A DNA stretch of 64,000 nucleotides from assembly GCF_000426685.1 (NCBI RefSeq), contig NZ_AUFV01000002.1:434001-498000 (forward strand). Direction: 5' to 3'. Of this stretch, positions 32,488 to 44,100 are shown piece after piece. Position 1 is the first letter of the stretch. Each line of letters opens with the position of its first letter. The translations under genes and the position numbers were made by a program. The notes under the pieces are model-generated. The model worked only from the letters and a program-made list of their open reading frames with translations. It was not told the origin of the DNA and did no database searches. This DNA is from Solimonas flava DSM 18980 (GTDB taxonomy: Bacteria; Pseudomonadota; Gammaproteobacteria; Nevskiales; Nevskiaceae).

Positions 32488-33843
32488 ATGAAGAAGCAGT
32501 CCGCACTCTTGACCGGAGCGCTGTGCCTGAGCCTGCTTGCCGGGCAGGCCGCCGCGAAGGTCACGCAGCAGGAGGCCGATGCCCTCGGCAAGGACCTGAC
32601 GCCGATCGGCGCCGAGAAGGCCGGCAACAAGGACGGCAGCATCCCGGCCTGGGAGCCGGAGCCGCAGCGCGGCGCGCTGTCGGGCGAATTCCCGAACAAC
32701 CCGAAGGTCGACGCGGAAAAGCCGCTGTTCACGATCACCAAGGCCAATATGGCCCAGTACGCCGACAAGCTGTCGGAAGGCCACAAGAAGCTGCTGTCGA
32801 CGTACGACACGTACAAGATGATCGTGTACCCGTCGCACCGTCTGGTCGACTGGCCGAAGGAGATCAAGGACGCCACCGTCAAGAACGCGACGACCTGCGA
32901 GATCCAGGGCACCGACGTTCTCAACAACTGCAAGATGGGCTTCCCGTTCCCGGTGCCGAAGACCGGCGCCGAACCGATCTGGAACCACAAGCTGAAGTGG
33001 CGCGGCGAAGCGGTGACCCGCTACAACAACCAGATGATCGTGCAGAACAACGGCGATTATCAGCTGACCAAGATCATCGAGGACGTGCAGTTCCCGTACG
33101 CGTCGATCAAGAACCCGCAGCCGATCATGTCCGGCAACGGTGAATATCTCGAGTACCTGTCGCGCGTCGTCGCGCCGCCGCGTCTGGCCGGCACCTTCAT
33201 CCTGGTGCACGACAAGACCGGCACCGGCGCCGATGGCCGCGCCGCGTGGCTGTACTCGCCGGGCCTGAAGCGCATCCGTCGCGCGCCGACGGTCTGCTGC
33301 GACAATCCGTACGAGGGCACCGACGGTCACCAGTTCTACGACCAGGTCGACATGTTCAACGGCGTGCTCGAACGCTACACGTGGAAGATCGTCGGCAAGA
33401 AGGAGTTCTACATCCCGTACGACTCCAACAAGATCGCCGGCAACAAGGTCAAGTACAAGGACCTCGCGCGTCCGAAGCACCTGAACCAGGATCTGCCGCG
33501 TTACGAGCTGCACCGCGTCTGGGTCGTCGAGGCGAACCTGCGGCCGGGTACCAGCCACACGTTCAAGACGCGTCGCTTCTACATCGACGAGGACAGCTGG
33601 ACCATCGCGATGGTCGACGACTACGACAACCGCGACCAGCTCTACCAGTTCCAGGAAGGCCACATCATCAGTGCGCCGAACCTGCAGGCCGCGACGACGG
33701 TGCCGGAAGTGATCTATCACTTCACCGCCGGCCGTTACTTCATCACGGCGGCCTGGAACGAGGACAAGCCGATCGACGCGACCGTCAACTTCAAGCCGGA
33801 CTACTTCACCGCGGCGTCGGTGCAGAAGATGACGACGAAGTAA
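32488..33843 (+). CDS. DUF1329 family exported protein
   Basis: A 451-residue protein with a signal peptide (SALLTGALCLSLLAGQAAA) followed by a full DUF1329 domain, described by some databases as outer membrane lipoprotein-sorting-like. There is no lipobox. It is a paralogue of the second half of the fusion protein 2 kb upstream. The start follows an AGAGGAGAG ribosome-binding site. Codon use looks highly biased (AAG and CTG rich), suggesting good expression (inference). Members of this family usually accompany a DUF1302 protein, which is not seen here. Function unknown. Confidence 0.92.
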   Translation: MKKQSALLTGALCLSLLAGQAAAKVTQQEADALGKDLTPIGAEKAGNKDGSIPAWEPEPQRGALSGEFPNNPKVDAEKPLFTITKANMAQYADKLSEGHKKLLSTYDTYKMIVYPSHRLVDWPKEIKDATVKNATTCEIQGTDVLNNCKMGFPFPVPKTGAEPIWNHKLKWRGEAVTRYNNQMIVQNNGDYQLTKIIEDVQFPYASIKNPQPIMSGNGEYLEYLSRVVAPPRLAGTFILVHDKTGTGADGRAAWLYSPGLKRIRRAPTVCCDNPYEGTDGHQFYDQVDMFNGVLERYTWKIVGKKEFYIPYDSNKIAGNKVKYKDLARPKHLNQDLPRYELHRVWVVEANLRPGTSHTFKTRRFYIDEDSWTIAMVDDYDNRDQLYQFQEGHIISAPNLQAATTVPEVIYHFTAGRYFITAAWNEDKPIDATVNFKPDYFTAASVQKMTTK

Positions 33844-33865
33844 GACGTCGACACGACGTCGATGG

Positions 33866-33895
33866 GGCCGCCGGAGCGATCCGGCGGCCTTTTTC
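33866..33895 (+). terminator. rho-independent terminator of the DUF1329 gene
   Basis: A 10-bp stem (GGCCGCCGGA / TCCGGCGGCC) with loop GCGA is followed by TTTTTC, 22 bp after the stop codon. Confidence 0.92.
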
Positions 33896-33919
33896 TTGGC
33901 AACCGCTGCGCAGGGACGC

Positions 33920-34411
33920 ATGAAGCACGAACAGAAGCAGACTTTCGACAAGCCGCCGGAAACGGTGATCCGCATGTTCGGCGACCGCCGCTACTTCGAG
34001 CGCAAGTACGAGCTGCTCGGCTTTCGCGACATCGAGGTGCTGGAGCACGAGGCCGCGGGCGACCGTTTCCGCATCCGCGTCCGCTACACGGCCGGCGCCG
34101 ACATCCCGCTGCCGGACTTCGCGCGCAAGTTCGTCTCCGGCGATATCACGATCGTGCAGGAAGACCGTTGGGATCTGGCGAAGAAGACGGGTCGTCTCGA
34201 AGTCGATCTGCGCGGTCTGCCGGTCAAGGTCGGCGCCGACATGGCGCTGGTCGGCCTCGGCAAGGGCGGGGCGGCCAATACGCTGAGCTGGGACGTCCGC
34301 TGCTCGATTCCGCTGGTCGGCGGCAAGCTCGAGAAGCTGCTGCTCGCCGACATCGAGGCCAAGGCCGACGCCGACCTCGCGGCTTCGCGCAAGATCCTCG
34401 CCGACTACTGA
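33920..34411 (+). CDS. DUF2505 family protein
   Basis: A 163-residue protein of the DUF2505 family, with a START/SRPBCC-like pattern: MFGDRRYFERKYELLGFRDIEVL at the front and a long C-terminal helix (KLEKLLLADIEAKADADLAASRKIL) as in polyketide-cyclase-like folds. Such folds bind hydrophobic ligands; no ligand is known here. The gene begins 25 bp after the DUF1329 terminator, without a visible promoter. Confidence 0.82.
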   Translation: MKHEQKQTFDKPPETVIRMFGDRRYFERKYELLGFRDIEVLEHEAAGDRFRIRVRYTAGADIPLPDFARKFVSGDITIVQEDRWDLAKKTGRLEVDLRGLPVKVGADMALVGLGKGGAANTLSWDVRCSIPLVGGKLEKLLLADIEAKADADLAASRKILADY

Positions 34412-34510
34412 GCGACCGCCGGCACGGCGCGCTGAGGGAGTTCCCGCTTGCTGGCGGCAGGGCGACAGAGGCGATAATCGCGCTTCCGCCACGCTTGCCG
34501 GGAACGTCCG

Positions 34511-36271
34511 ATGAAAATGCGTCATGCCGCTGCCGCGGCGCTGCTCCTCGTCTGCGGTCTCGCCCGCGCGGCGGTGCCGGCCTGGGTCGACGAGAGCAAC
34601 CGCAACGCCGAGGTCCTGCTCAAGGTCATCGCCGAGTTCAATCCGGAGAATGCCGGCGAGATCGGCGTCGACGGCTTCGACGAGCAGATCGTCGATCTGC
34701 GGCCGAAACTCTACGAGCGCAGCACGGCGGCGACCCGCAAGGCGGTCGCCGAGCTTGAGGCGATCAAGGCCAAGACCCGCGACGCGGCGGTCCTGCAGGA
34801 TCTCGACATCCTGATCGATTCGGCGCAGTCGACGATCGTCACGGCCAGGCTCGATCACGAGCTGATGCTGCCGTACTACAGCGTGTCGAGCATGACCTTC
34901 AGCGGCATCAAGGCGCTGCTCGATCCGCGCGTGCCGAAGGAGCGCCAGGCCGCCGCGCTGCTGCGCCTGCGCCGTTACGCCGGCTTCGACGGCGCGACGC
35001 CGCTGGTCGAGCTGGCCCGGGTGCGCAGCGAGGAGCGTTTCGCCAGCAAGGGCCTGATCGGCCCGTATCGCGGCGAGGTCGAGCAGGATCTCGCCGACGC
35101 GCCGCGCTACGTCGACGGCATTGGCGAGCTGTTCGCGCAGTCGGGCCTGCACGGTTACGAGGCGCCGCTGGCGGCGCTGCGCCAGCAGCTGTCCGATTAC
35201 AACGCCTGGGTGCAGCAGCAGATCCTGCCGCGCGCGCGCGCCGACCATCGCCTGCCGCCGGCGCTCTATGCCGACAACCTCAAGCAGGTCGGCGTCACCG
35301 ATCTGGCGCCGGACGAGCTGATCCGCCGCGCGCAGCTGGCCTTCGTCGAGATCCAGAACGAGATGCGCACGCTGGCGCCGCTGGTCGCCAAGGAGAAGGG
35401 TTTTGCGTCCACCGACTACCGCGACGTCATCCGCGAGCTGAAGAAGGATCAGGTCAGCGGCGAGGCGATCCTGCCGCTGTATCGCGACACGCTCAAGGCG
35501 ATCGAGGACAGCATCCGCCGCGATCACATCGTCACGCTGCCGCAGCGCGAGGCCAAGATCCGGCTCGCCAGCGAGGCGGAGTCGGCGCAGGTGCCGGCGC
35601 CGTTCATGAGCCCGCCGCGCCTGATCGGCAACACCGGCGAGTACGGCGAGTTCGTGCTGCCGCTGAACGTGCCGGGCAGGGCCGGGCGCGCCGACCTGAA
35701 GACCGATGACTTCACCTACAAGGCCGGCGCCTGGACGCTGACTGCGCACGAGGCGCGCCCGGGGCACGAACTGCAGTTCGCGGCGATGATCGAGAAGGGC
35801 GTGTCGACGGCGCGCGCCGTGTTCGCGTTCAACAGCGTCAATGCCGAAGGCTGGGCGCTCTACGCCGAGGCCGAGATGAAGCCGACCTTCCCGCTCGACG
35901 GCCAGCTGATCGGCCTGCAGCTGCGCCTGATGCGCGCGGCGCGCGCCTTCCTCGACCCGATGGTCAATCTCGGCCGCATCACGCCGGACGAGGTCAACGC
36001 CTTCCTGCAGCGCGAAGTCGTGCTGTCGCCGGGCATGGCGCAATCGGAGACCGACCGCTACGTGTTCCGCTCGCCGGGCCAGGCGACGGCCTACTTCGTC
36101 GGCTATCAGGCGATCATGGGCATTCGCGCCAAGGCCGAGCTGGCGCTCGGCGACCGCTTCGACCGCCAGCGCTTCCACGACTTCATCCTCGGCCAGGGCC
36201 TGCTGCCGCCGAAGCTGCTCGACCAGGCCGTCGTCGAGCAGTTCATCCCGGCCGAGCAGGCGCGCCGCTGA
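34511..36271 (+). CDS. DUF885 family protein (putative metallopeptidase-like)
   Basis: A 586-residue exported protein of family DUF885 with a signal peptide (HAAAAALLLVCGLARAA). The conserved box HEARPGHELQF (near residue 412) resembles a zinc-binding HExxH-like motif, and later blocks FNSVNAEGWALYAEAEM and PGQATAYFVGYQAIMGIR are family hallmarks. The length matches the family (550-620). It is likely to be a periplasmic carboxypeptidase-like enzyme, but the activity is not established for most members. Confidence 0.88.
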   Translation: MKMRHAAAAALLLVCGLARAAVPAWVDESNRNAEVLLKVIAEFNPENAGEIGVDGFDEQIVDLRPKLYERSTAATRKAVAELEAIKAKTRDAAVLQDLDILIDSAQSTIVTARLDHELMLPYYSVSSMTFSGIKALLDPRVPKERQAAALLRLRRYAGFDGATPLVELARVRSEERFASKGLIGPYRGEVEQDLADAPRYVDGIGELFAQSGLHGYEAPLAALRQQLSDYNAWVQQQILPRARADHRLPPALYADNLKQVGVTDLAPDELIRRAQLAFVEIQNEMRTLAPLVAKEKGFASTDYRDVIRELKKDQVSGEAILPLYRDTLKAIEDSIRRDHIVTLPQREAKIRLASEAESAQVPAPFMSPPRLIGNTGEYGEFVLPLNVPGRAGRADLKTDDFTYKAGAWTLTAHEARPGHELQFAAMIEKGVSTARAVFAFNSVNAEGWALYAEAEMKPTFPLDGQLIGLQLRLMRAARAFLDPMVNLGRITPDEVNAFLQREVVLSPGMAQSETDRYVFRSPGQATAYFVGYQAIMGIRAKAELALGDRFDRQRFHDFILGQGLLPPKLLDQAVVEQFIPAEQARR

Positions 36272-36280
36272 GTGCGCGGC

Positions 36281-36312
36281 GGGTCTGCTGACGCCATGGT
36301 GTCAGCAGACCC
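36281..36312. repeat. perfect 12-bp inverted repeat before the VOC gene
   Basis: GGGTCTGCTGAC and GTCAGCAGACCC flank the eight bases GCCATGGT. The repeat begins 9 bp after the DUF885 stop and ends 40 bp before the VOC start. No T-run follows, so it may be an operator or an RNA hairpin rather than a terminator. Confidence 0.7.
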
Positions 36313-36352
36313 GGCCGATACTGCCGCTCCCCCCGATTCCACGGAGCAGCTC

Positions 36353-36718
36353 ATGATTCTCGGCATGCGTACCGCGATCTATCCGGCCGCCGATCTCGCC
36401 GCGGCCAAGGCTTTCTACACGCAGGCGCTCGGCGTCGAGCCGTACTACGACGAGGCCTACTACGTCGGCTACGCGGTCGGCGGTTTCGAGCTCGGGCTGA
36501 TTCCGGACGATCTGCCGTCGACGACCGGCGTGCAGGCGTTCTGGGGCGTCGCCGACGTCGACGCCGCGCTGGAGCGGCTGATCACGCTCGGCGCGCAGCC
36601 GTACGAGCCGGCCAAGGACGTCGGCGGCGGCATCAAGGTCGCCAGCGTGCTCGATCCGTCCGGCAACCGCTTCAGCGTGATCGAGAACCCCGGCTTCGAT
36701 CCGCGTCAGGTGCGCTGA
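36353..36718 (+). CDS. VOC family protein
   Basis: A 121-residue vicinal-oxygen-chelate protein. It shows the pattern AIYPAADLAAAKAFYTQALGVEP, WGVADVDAALERLITLGA and VASVLDPSGNRFSVIENP of small glyoxalase-like proteins. The ATG at 36353 is chosen; an upstream in-frame ATG would place the perfect inverted repeat inside the gene. A WYL-domain regulator gene follows 28 bp downstream in the same direction. Substrate unknown. Confidence 0.85.
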   Translation: MILGMRTAIYPAADLAAAKAFYTQALGVEPYYDEAYYVGYAVGGFELGLIPDDLPSTTGVQAFWGVADVDAALERLITLGAQPYEPAKDVGGGIKVASVLDPSGNRFSVIENPGFDPRQVR

Positions 36719-36746
36719 GCGCGCCGCCGTCACGCGCAGGCACCAC

Positions 36747-37424
36747 ATGCGTCGCGCCGATCGCCTGTTCCGCATCGTCCAGTACCTGCGCGGCCGCCGC
36801 CTGACGACGGCCGCGCAGCTGGCGGCCTGGCTGCAGGTCTCCGAGCGCACGATCTATCGCGACGTGCGCGATCTGGTCACCAGCGGCGTGCCGGTCGAAG
36901 GCGAGGCCGGCGTCGGCTACCGGCTGGCGCCGCATTTCGATCTGCCGCCGCTGATGTTCACGCGCGAGGAGATCGAATCGCTGGCCGGCGGCCTGCGCAT
37001 GCTGCAGGCCTGGGGCAGTCCGGAGCTGAAGCGCGGCGCCGGTTCGGCCTGGGCCAAGCTCGCCGCGGCGCTGCCGGACCCGCAGCGCATCGAGCTGGAG
37101 CGCACGCGGCTGTTCGCGCCGTCGTTCGCGGTGCGCGACGTCGGCATCCTGATCGACACGCTGCGCCATGCGATCGCCGGGCGCCAGGTGCTGCGGCTCG
37201 ACTACCGCGACGTGCAGGGCCGCGCCAGCGAGCGCCAGGTCTGGCCGCTCGGGCTCTACTTCTGGGGCGAGGTCTGGTCGCTCGGCGCCTGGTGCGCGCT
37301 GCGCGGCGATTTCCGCAGCTTCCGCGTCGATCGCATCGTCAGCGCCGCCGCCGACGGCGTGCAGTTTCCGGATCAGGCCGGGCGCCGGCTCGAGGACTAC
37401 GTGCGCTGCGTCGAGGCGGGCTGA
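36747..37424 (+). CDS. YafY-like transcriptional regulator with HTH and WYL domains
   Basis: A 225-residue DeoR/YafY-type regulator. The N-terminal winged helix (residues 3-60) has LTTAAQLAAWLQVSERTIYRDV, and the C-terminal WYL domain (about 130-205) has VLRLDYRDVQGRASERQVWPLGL and FRSFRVDRI. The WYL domain binds small ligands or nucleic acid. It probably regulates its upstream neighbour, the VOC gene, which it follows by 28 bp (inference). It converges on mutS with two bases between the stop codons. Confidence 0.92.
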   Translation: MRRADRLFRIVQYLRGRRLTTAAQLAAWLQVSERTIYRDVRDLVTSGVPVEGEAGVGYRLAPHFDLPPLMFTREEIESLAGGLRMLQAWGSPELKRGAGSAWAKLAAALPDPQRIELERTRLFAPSFAVRDVGILIDTLRHAIAGRQVLRLDYRDVQGRASERQVWPLGLYFWGEVWSLGAWCALRGDFRSFRVDRIVSAAADGVQFPDQAGRRLEDYVRCVEAG

Positions 37425-37426
37425 AT

Positions 37427-40036
<2,610 letters not shown>

Positions 40037-40270
40037 CGTCTTGATGGAAGCTGGCGGGGCGCGCCGCGGATTATCGCATGCGCGGCCGCGCGATCCGGCC
40101 CCGGCGGCGTGCGGAGCGGCGCTGCGTGCCGGCGCCTCCGCGCCGCGAACGTGTTGGCAAATGCGTGCGCGGCGTCGGCGGTGCCTGCCGCATCCGCCGC
40201 GCGCACGAAAAGCGCGGTGCCCGAAACGCCACGTGCCGGCCGCGCGGGCGGGCCGTGACAGAATGCGACG

Positions 40271-41266
40271 ATGTCCTGGCTTTCCCTGCTCCTCGTCGCC
40301 GTGCCGGCGCTGTTGCTGTCGGCCTGGTGGACGCTCGCGCTCTGGTACCGCCTGCCCGGCGGGCGCACGCTGCGCCGCGCCGGTGCCGTCCTGTGGTCCG
40401 GCCTGGTCCTGAGCTTGTTCGTGCTGCTGTGCCGCGGGCAGGTTGCGCTCGCGGCCGCGGCCTTCGCCGCTGCGCAGCTGCTGCTCGCGCTGTGGTGGCA
40501 CGGCATCCGGCCGTCGAACGTGCGTTGCTGGGCCGACGAGGTCGCCGAGCTGTTGCACGGCGAGATCGACGGCGACACGGTGACGCTCGCCCACGTGCGC
40601 AACTTCGGCTGGCGCAGCGTCGTCGACTACGACGCGCGCTGGGAGACGCGGCGCTACGCCTTGAGCGGCCTGCGTTCGGTCGATGTGCTGCTGTCGCACT
40701 GGATGGGGCCGGCGATCGCGCACACGCTGGTCTCGTTCGGCTTCGACGATGGCCGCTATCTCGCGTTCTCGATCGAAATCCGCAAGGAGCGCGGCGAGGC
40801 CTATTCGGCGCTCGGCGGCTTCTTCAAGCAGTTCGAGGCGATCCTGGTCGCGGCCGACGAGCGCGACATCGTGCGCCTGCGCAGCAACGTGCGCGGCGAG
40901 GACGTCTATCTCTACCGCCTGCACATGCCGGCGCCGGCGATGCGCTCGCTGTTCCTCGCCTATCTGGCCGAGGCCGACGCACTGTGCCGCCGGCCGCGCT
41001 GGTATCAAACTGCGACCGGCAACTGCACGACGATCGTCTTCGAGATGGCGCGGCGCATCGTCGGCGGGCTGCCGCTGGACTACCGCCTGCTGCTGTCGGG
41101 TTACCTGCCGGAATACCTGTACCGCGTCGGCGCGCTGACGCCGGGCGTCGACCTGGCGACGCTGCGGCGCGCCGGCCGCATCGCGGAGCGCGCGCGGGCG
41201 GCCGACGCGGCCGCCGATTTCTCGGCGCGCATCCGTCGCGGCGTGCCGGGCATCGATCCCGATTAA
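40271..41266 (+). CDS. DUF4105 family membrane protein
   Basis: A 331-residue protein with two to three N-terminal membrane helices ([45 protein letters not shown]) and a DUF4105 domain (from about residue 125). The domain carries [24 protein letters not shown] and TGNCTTIVF, the latter with the conserved Asn-Cys that suggests a thiol-peptidase-like active site. Start ATG at 40271. Function unknown; the domain is expected to face the periplasm (inference). Confidence 0.86.
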   Translation: MSWLSLLLVAVPALLLSAWWTLALWYRLPGGRTLRRAGAVLWSGLVLSLFVLLCRGQVALAAAAFAAAQLLLALWWHGIRPSNVRCWADEVAELLHGEIDGDTVTLAHVRNFGWRSVVDYDARWETRRYALSGLRSVDVLLSHWMGPAIAHTLVSFGFDDGRYLAFSIEIRKERGEAYSALGGFFKQFEAILVAADERDIVRLRSNVRGEDVYLYRLHMPAPAMRSLFLAYLAEADALCRRPRWYQTATGNCTTIVFEMARRIVGGLPLDYRLLLSGYLPEYLYRVGALTPGVDLATLRRAGRIAERARAADAAADFSARIRRGVPGIDPD

Positions 41267-41308
41267 GATCCGTGATGCTGCATCCCCCATTTTTCTGCGA
41301 TCCGAACC

Positions 41309-42112
41309 ATGTCCCTGCGCCAGCCCACGCTTTACATCCCGCACGGCGGTGGTCCGTGCTTCTTCATGGACTGGAATCCGCCGGATACCTGGGAGCGCAT
41401 GGCCGCGTTCCTGCGCGGCCTGGCGGCGACGCTGCCGGAGCGGCCGCGCGCCCTGCTGTTGATCTCCGGGCACTGGCTGGCGCCGGCTTTCACCGCGGGC
41501 AGCCATCCGCGGCCGCCGCTGATCTACGACTACTACGGGTTTCCTGAACACACCTATCAGCTGCAGTATCCGGCGGCCGGCGATCCGGCGCTCGCGCAGC
41601 GCGTGCAGGCCTTGCTCGCCGCCGCGTCGCTGCCGGCCGCCGAGGATGCGCAGCGCGGTTACGACCACGGCGTTTTCATCCCGCTCAAGCTGGTATTCCC
41701 GGAGGCCGACGTGCCGGTCGTGCAGCTCTCGCTGCTCGACTCGCTCGATCCGGCCGCGCACCTGGCCGCCGGCCGCGCGCTGGCGCCGCTGCGCGACGAG
41801 GGCGTGCTGATCGTCGGCAGCGGCATGAGCTTCCACAACATGCGCGCCTATGGCGATCCGCGCTTCGGGCCGGTCTCGGACACCTTCGACCTGTGGCTGA
41901 CGGCGGCTGTCGAAGCGTCGCCGGCCGAGCGCGAACTGCGTCTGACGCACTGGGCCGAGGCACCCGCCGCGCGCCTGTCGCATCCGCTGCACGCCGAGGA
42001 GCACCTGCTGCCGCTGATGGTCGCCGCCGGTGCCGCCGGCGACGGCACGGGCCGCCGCGTCTTCAGCGACCGCGTGCTGCAGACGACGATCTCGGGCTAT
42101 CGCTTCGACTGA
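41309..42112 (+). CDS. ygiD: class III extradiol ring-cleavage dioxygenase, YgiD type (4,5-DOPA dioxygenase)
   Basis: A 267-residue LigB-fold dioxygenase related to Ygi[19 protein letters not shown] at the N-terminus supplies the first metal ligand, [25 protein letters not shown] is a hallmark, and [12 protein letters not shown] carries a conserved histidine. The family opens catechols such as DOPA with a divalent metal. The gene stands alone, 42 bp downstream of the DUF4105 gene. A short LysR-like remnant follows it. Confidence 0.92.
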   Translation: MSLRQPTLYIPHGGGPCFFMDWNPPDTWERMAAFLRGLAATLPERPRALLLISGHWLAPAFTAGSHPRPPLIYDYYGFPEHTYQLQYPAAGDPALAQRVQALLAAASLPAAEDAQRGYDHGVFIPLKLVFPEADVPVVQLSLLDSLDPAAHLAAGRALAPLRDEGVLIVGSGMSFHNMRAYGDPRFGPVSDTFDLWLTAAVEASPAERELRLTHWAEAPAARLSHPLHAEEHLLPLMVAAGAAGDGTGRRVFSDRVLQTTISGYRFD

Positions 42113-42139
42113 GGTTGCCGCGGCGAGTGCGCAGCCTGA

Positions 42140-42211
42140 ATGCGCATGCGCCTGTTCGTCGACTTCCTCGGCAAGCGCCTGCGCCAGATCTGGCAGGACC
42201 TCGCCGCCTGA
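42140..42211 (+). pseudogene. possible remnant of a LysR-type regulator C-terminus
   Basis: A 23-codon reading frame ([20 protein letters not shown]...) lies directly after the YgiD gene in its frame, separated by a stop. The segment (V/M)[12 protein letters not shown] closely recalls the last helix of LysR-type regulators, which often accompany such dioxygenase genes. The rest of the regulator is absent. It could also be a genuine small peptide gene. Recognised by eye from family memory only. Confidence 0.35.
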
Positions 42212-42225
42212 GAAAACGCGCTCCG

Positions 42226-42231
42226 TATAAT
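42226..42231 (+). promoter_or_regulatory. -10 element for DAHP synthase gene
   Basis: A perfect TATAAT lies 19 bp before the chosen ATG; no good -35 is seen at 17 bp. If used, it places the transcription start at about 42238, so an ATG at 42230 cannot be the start codon. Confidence 0.5.
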
Positions 42232-42250
42232 GCGGCCCTTTCCCCTGACG

Positions 42251-43609
42251 ATGGTCTTTTCCGTGAGTCCCGCCCTCGCGCCGAACTGGCGCCCCGATTC
42301 CTGGCAGCAGAAGCCGGCCGCGCAACAGCCGCAGTACCCGGACGCCGAAGCGCTGCAGGAGGTGCTCGCGCAGCTGGCGACGCTGCCGCCGCTGGTCACG
42401 TCCTGGGAGGTCAATGGCCTCAAGCAGCAGATCGCGCGCGCGCAGCGCGGCGAGTTCTTCGTGCTGCAGGGCGGCGACTGCGCGGAGTCGTTCGGCGACT
42501 GCCGTCCGGAGATCATCGCCAACCGCCTCAAGGTCCTGCTGCAGATGTCGCTGGTGCTGGTGCACGGCATGCGCAAGCGCGTGCTGCGCATCGGCCGTTT
42601 CGCCGGCCAGTACGCCAAGCCGCGCTCCGCCGACATGGAGACGAAGAACGGCGTGACGCTGCCGAGCTATCGCGGCGATCTGGTCAACGCGCCGGCGTTC
42701 ACCGCCGAGGCGCGCATCCCCGATCCGCAGCGCCTGCTCGAAGGTCACATGCGTTCGGCGATGACGATCAACTTCGTGCGCGGTCTGATCGACGGCGGTT
42801 TCGCCGACCTGCATCACCCGGAGTACTGGGACCTGAACTGGGTCCAGCATTCGCCGCTCGCGGCCGAATACCAGCAGCGGGTCGATGCGCTCGGCGACTC
42901 GGTGCGGTTCATGGAAACGCTCGCCGGCCGGCCGATCAGCGATTTCTCGCGCGTCGACTTCTACACCTCGCACGAAGCGCTGCTGCTCTGGTACGAGCAG
43001 GCGCAGACGCGCCAGGTGCCGCGTTCGGAAGGCTGGTACAACCTGTCGACGCATTTCCCGTGGATCGGCATGCGCACCGCCGAGATCGGCGGCGCCCACG
43101 TCGAATACTGTCGCGGCCTTCGCAACCCGATGGGCGTCAAGGTCAGTCCGTCGATGAGCGCCGACTGGGTGCTCGAACTGTGCCGCGTGCTGAATCCGGA
43201 CAACGAGCCGGGCCGCCTGACGCTGATCCACCGCATGGGCGCCGACAAGATCGGTGACCACCTGCCGCGGCTGATCGAAGCGGTGCGCGCTGCCGGCCAT
43301 ACCGTGCTGTGGATGTGCGACCCGATGCACGGCAACACGATCTCGACGCCGAACGGCCTGAAGACGCGGCCGTTCGACAAGATCATGTCCGAGGTCGAGC
43401 AATCCTTCGCGATCCACGCCGCCTGCGGCTCGCATCTGGGCGGCGTGCACCTCGAACTGACCGGCGAGGACGTCACCGAGTGCACCGGCGGCGCGCGCAA
43501 TCTCTCGCACCAGGATCTCGAACGCGCTTACAAGTCGCAGGTCGATCCGCGCCTCAACTACGAGCAGGCGCTGGAACTGGCGATCAAGATCGCGCGCGCC
43601 GCGCGCTGA
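42251..43609 (+). CDS. class II 3-deoxy-7-phosphoheptulonate (DAHP) synthase
   Basis: A 452-residue class II (plant-type) DAHP synthase, first enzyme of the shikimate pathway: it condenses phosphoenolpyruvate with erythrose 4-phosphate. Hallmarks are WSPDSW-like [54 protein letters not shown] and [15 protein letters not shown]. The TATAAT at 42226 argues for starting at the ATG at 42251; a GTG at 42263 is also possible. No other aro genes are near. Feedback control cannot be judged. Confidence 0.95.
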   Translation: MVFSVSPALAPNWRPDSWQQKPAAQQPQYPDAEALQEVLAQLATLPPLVTSWEVNGLKQQIARAQRGEFFVLQGGDCAESFGDCRPEIIANRLKVLLQMSLVLVHGMRKRVLRIGRFAGQYAKPRSADMETKNGVTLPSYRGDLVNAPAFTAEARIPDPQRLLEGHMRSAMTINFVRGLIDGGFADLHHPEYWDLNWVQHSPLAAEYQQRVDALGDSVRFMETLAGRPISDFSRVDFYTSHEALLLWYEQAQTRQVPRSEGWYNLSTHFPWIGMRTAEIGGAHVEYCRGLRNPMGVKVSPSMSADWVLELCRVLNPDNEPGRLTLIHRMGADKIGDHLPRLIEAVRAAGHTVLWMCDPMHGNTISTPNGLKTRPFDKIMSEVEQSFAIHAACGSHLGGVHLELTGEDVTECTGGARNLSHQDLERAYKSQVDPRLNYEQALELAIKIARAAR

Positions 43610-43758
43610 AACCGGCGTGCCGGCCTAGAACGGCAGCGGCTTGCGTGAACGGCGTCCGCCGACGCCGAGTACGTCACAGTCGACACCGGCGCCGGCTTGT
43701 CGCATCGGGCCGCGCTCTCTAAGCTGTCCGACATCGCTTCGGGGGTTCGGGGGAATCC

Positions 43759-44100
43759 ATGGGCTTTTCATCGCTGCGCCGCGTGGCGGCGTTGTGCTTG
43801 TGCACGCTGCTGGGCGCTTGCGCGTCCGGGTTCACGACCGTGGCGCCGAGCCCGCCTGCGCAGTACACGCGGCTGGGGCCTGCCGAAGGCAGCGCTTGCG
43901 GCAGTCTCGGCATCGTCTCGACCGTCTACTACGTGGTTCCGATGGGTGCCAACAGTCGCGTCGAGCGTGCCTATGCGGCGGCGCTCGCCAGCGTTCCCGG
44001 CGCGACCGGCCTCGTCGACGTGAGCTATCACGAGAACTGGTTCTGGTGGCTGATCGGCACCGCGCGCTGCGTCACCGTGACCGGGGAGGCGATCCGATGA
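43759..44100 (+). CDS. small lipoprotein, first of a tandem related pair
   Basis: A 113-residue lipoprotein with lipobox LGAC (near residue 21) and a short domain: GSACGSLGIVSTVYYVVPMGANSR, then ERAYAAALASVPGATGLVDV, an aromatic WFWWL patch and a terminal RCVTVTGEAI. The same pattern is seen in the next gene (ACGFQLLLLIPININGRAERAY, then WIWGF, YCTALRATAI), so the two are paralogues. They overlap by ATGA. The layout resembles the TRL-like lipoproteins, but that assignment is uncertain. Confidence 0.75.
   Translation: MGFSSLRRVAALCLCTLLGACASGFTTVAPSPPAQYTRLGPAEGSACGSLGIVSTVYYVVPMGANSRVERAYAAALASVPGATGLVDVSYHENWFWWLIGTARCVTVTGEAIR

Noticed and set aside
33806-36178. A 790-codon minus-strand frame opposite the DUF2505 and DUF885 genes
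   Set aside because: It covers two real genes and a terminator on the other strand and has no motif.
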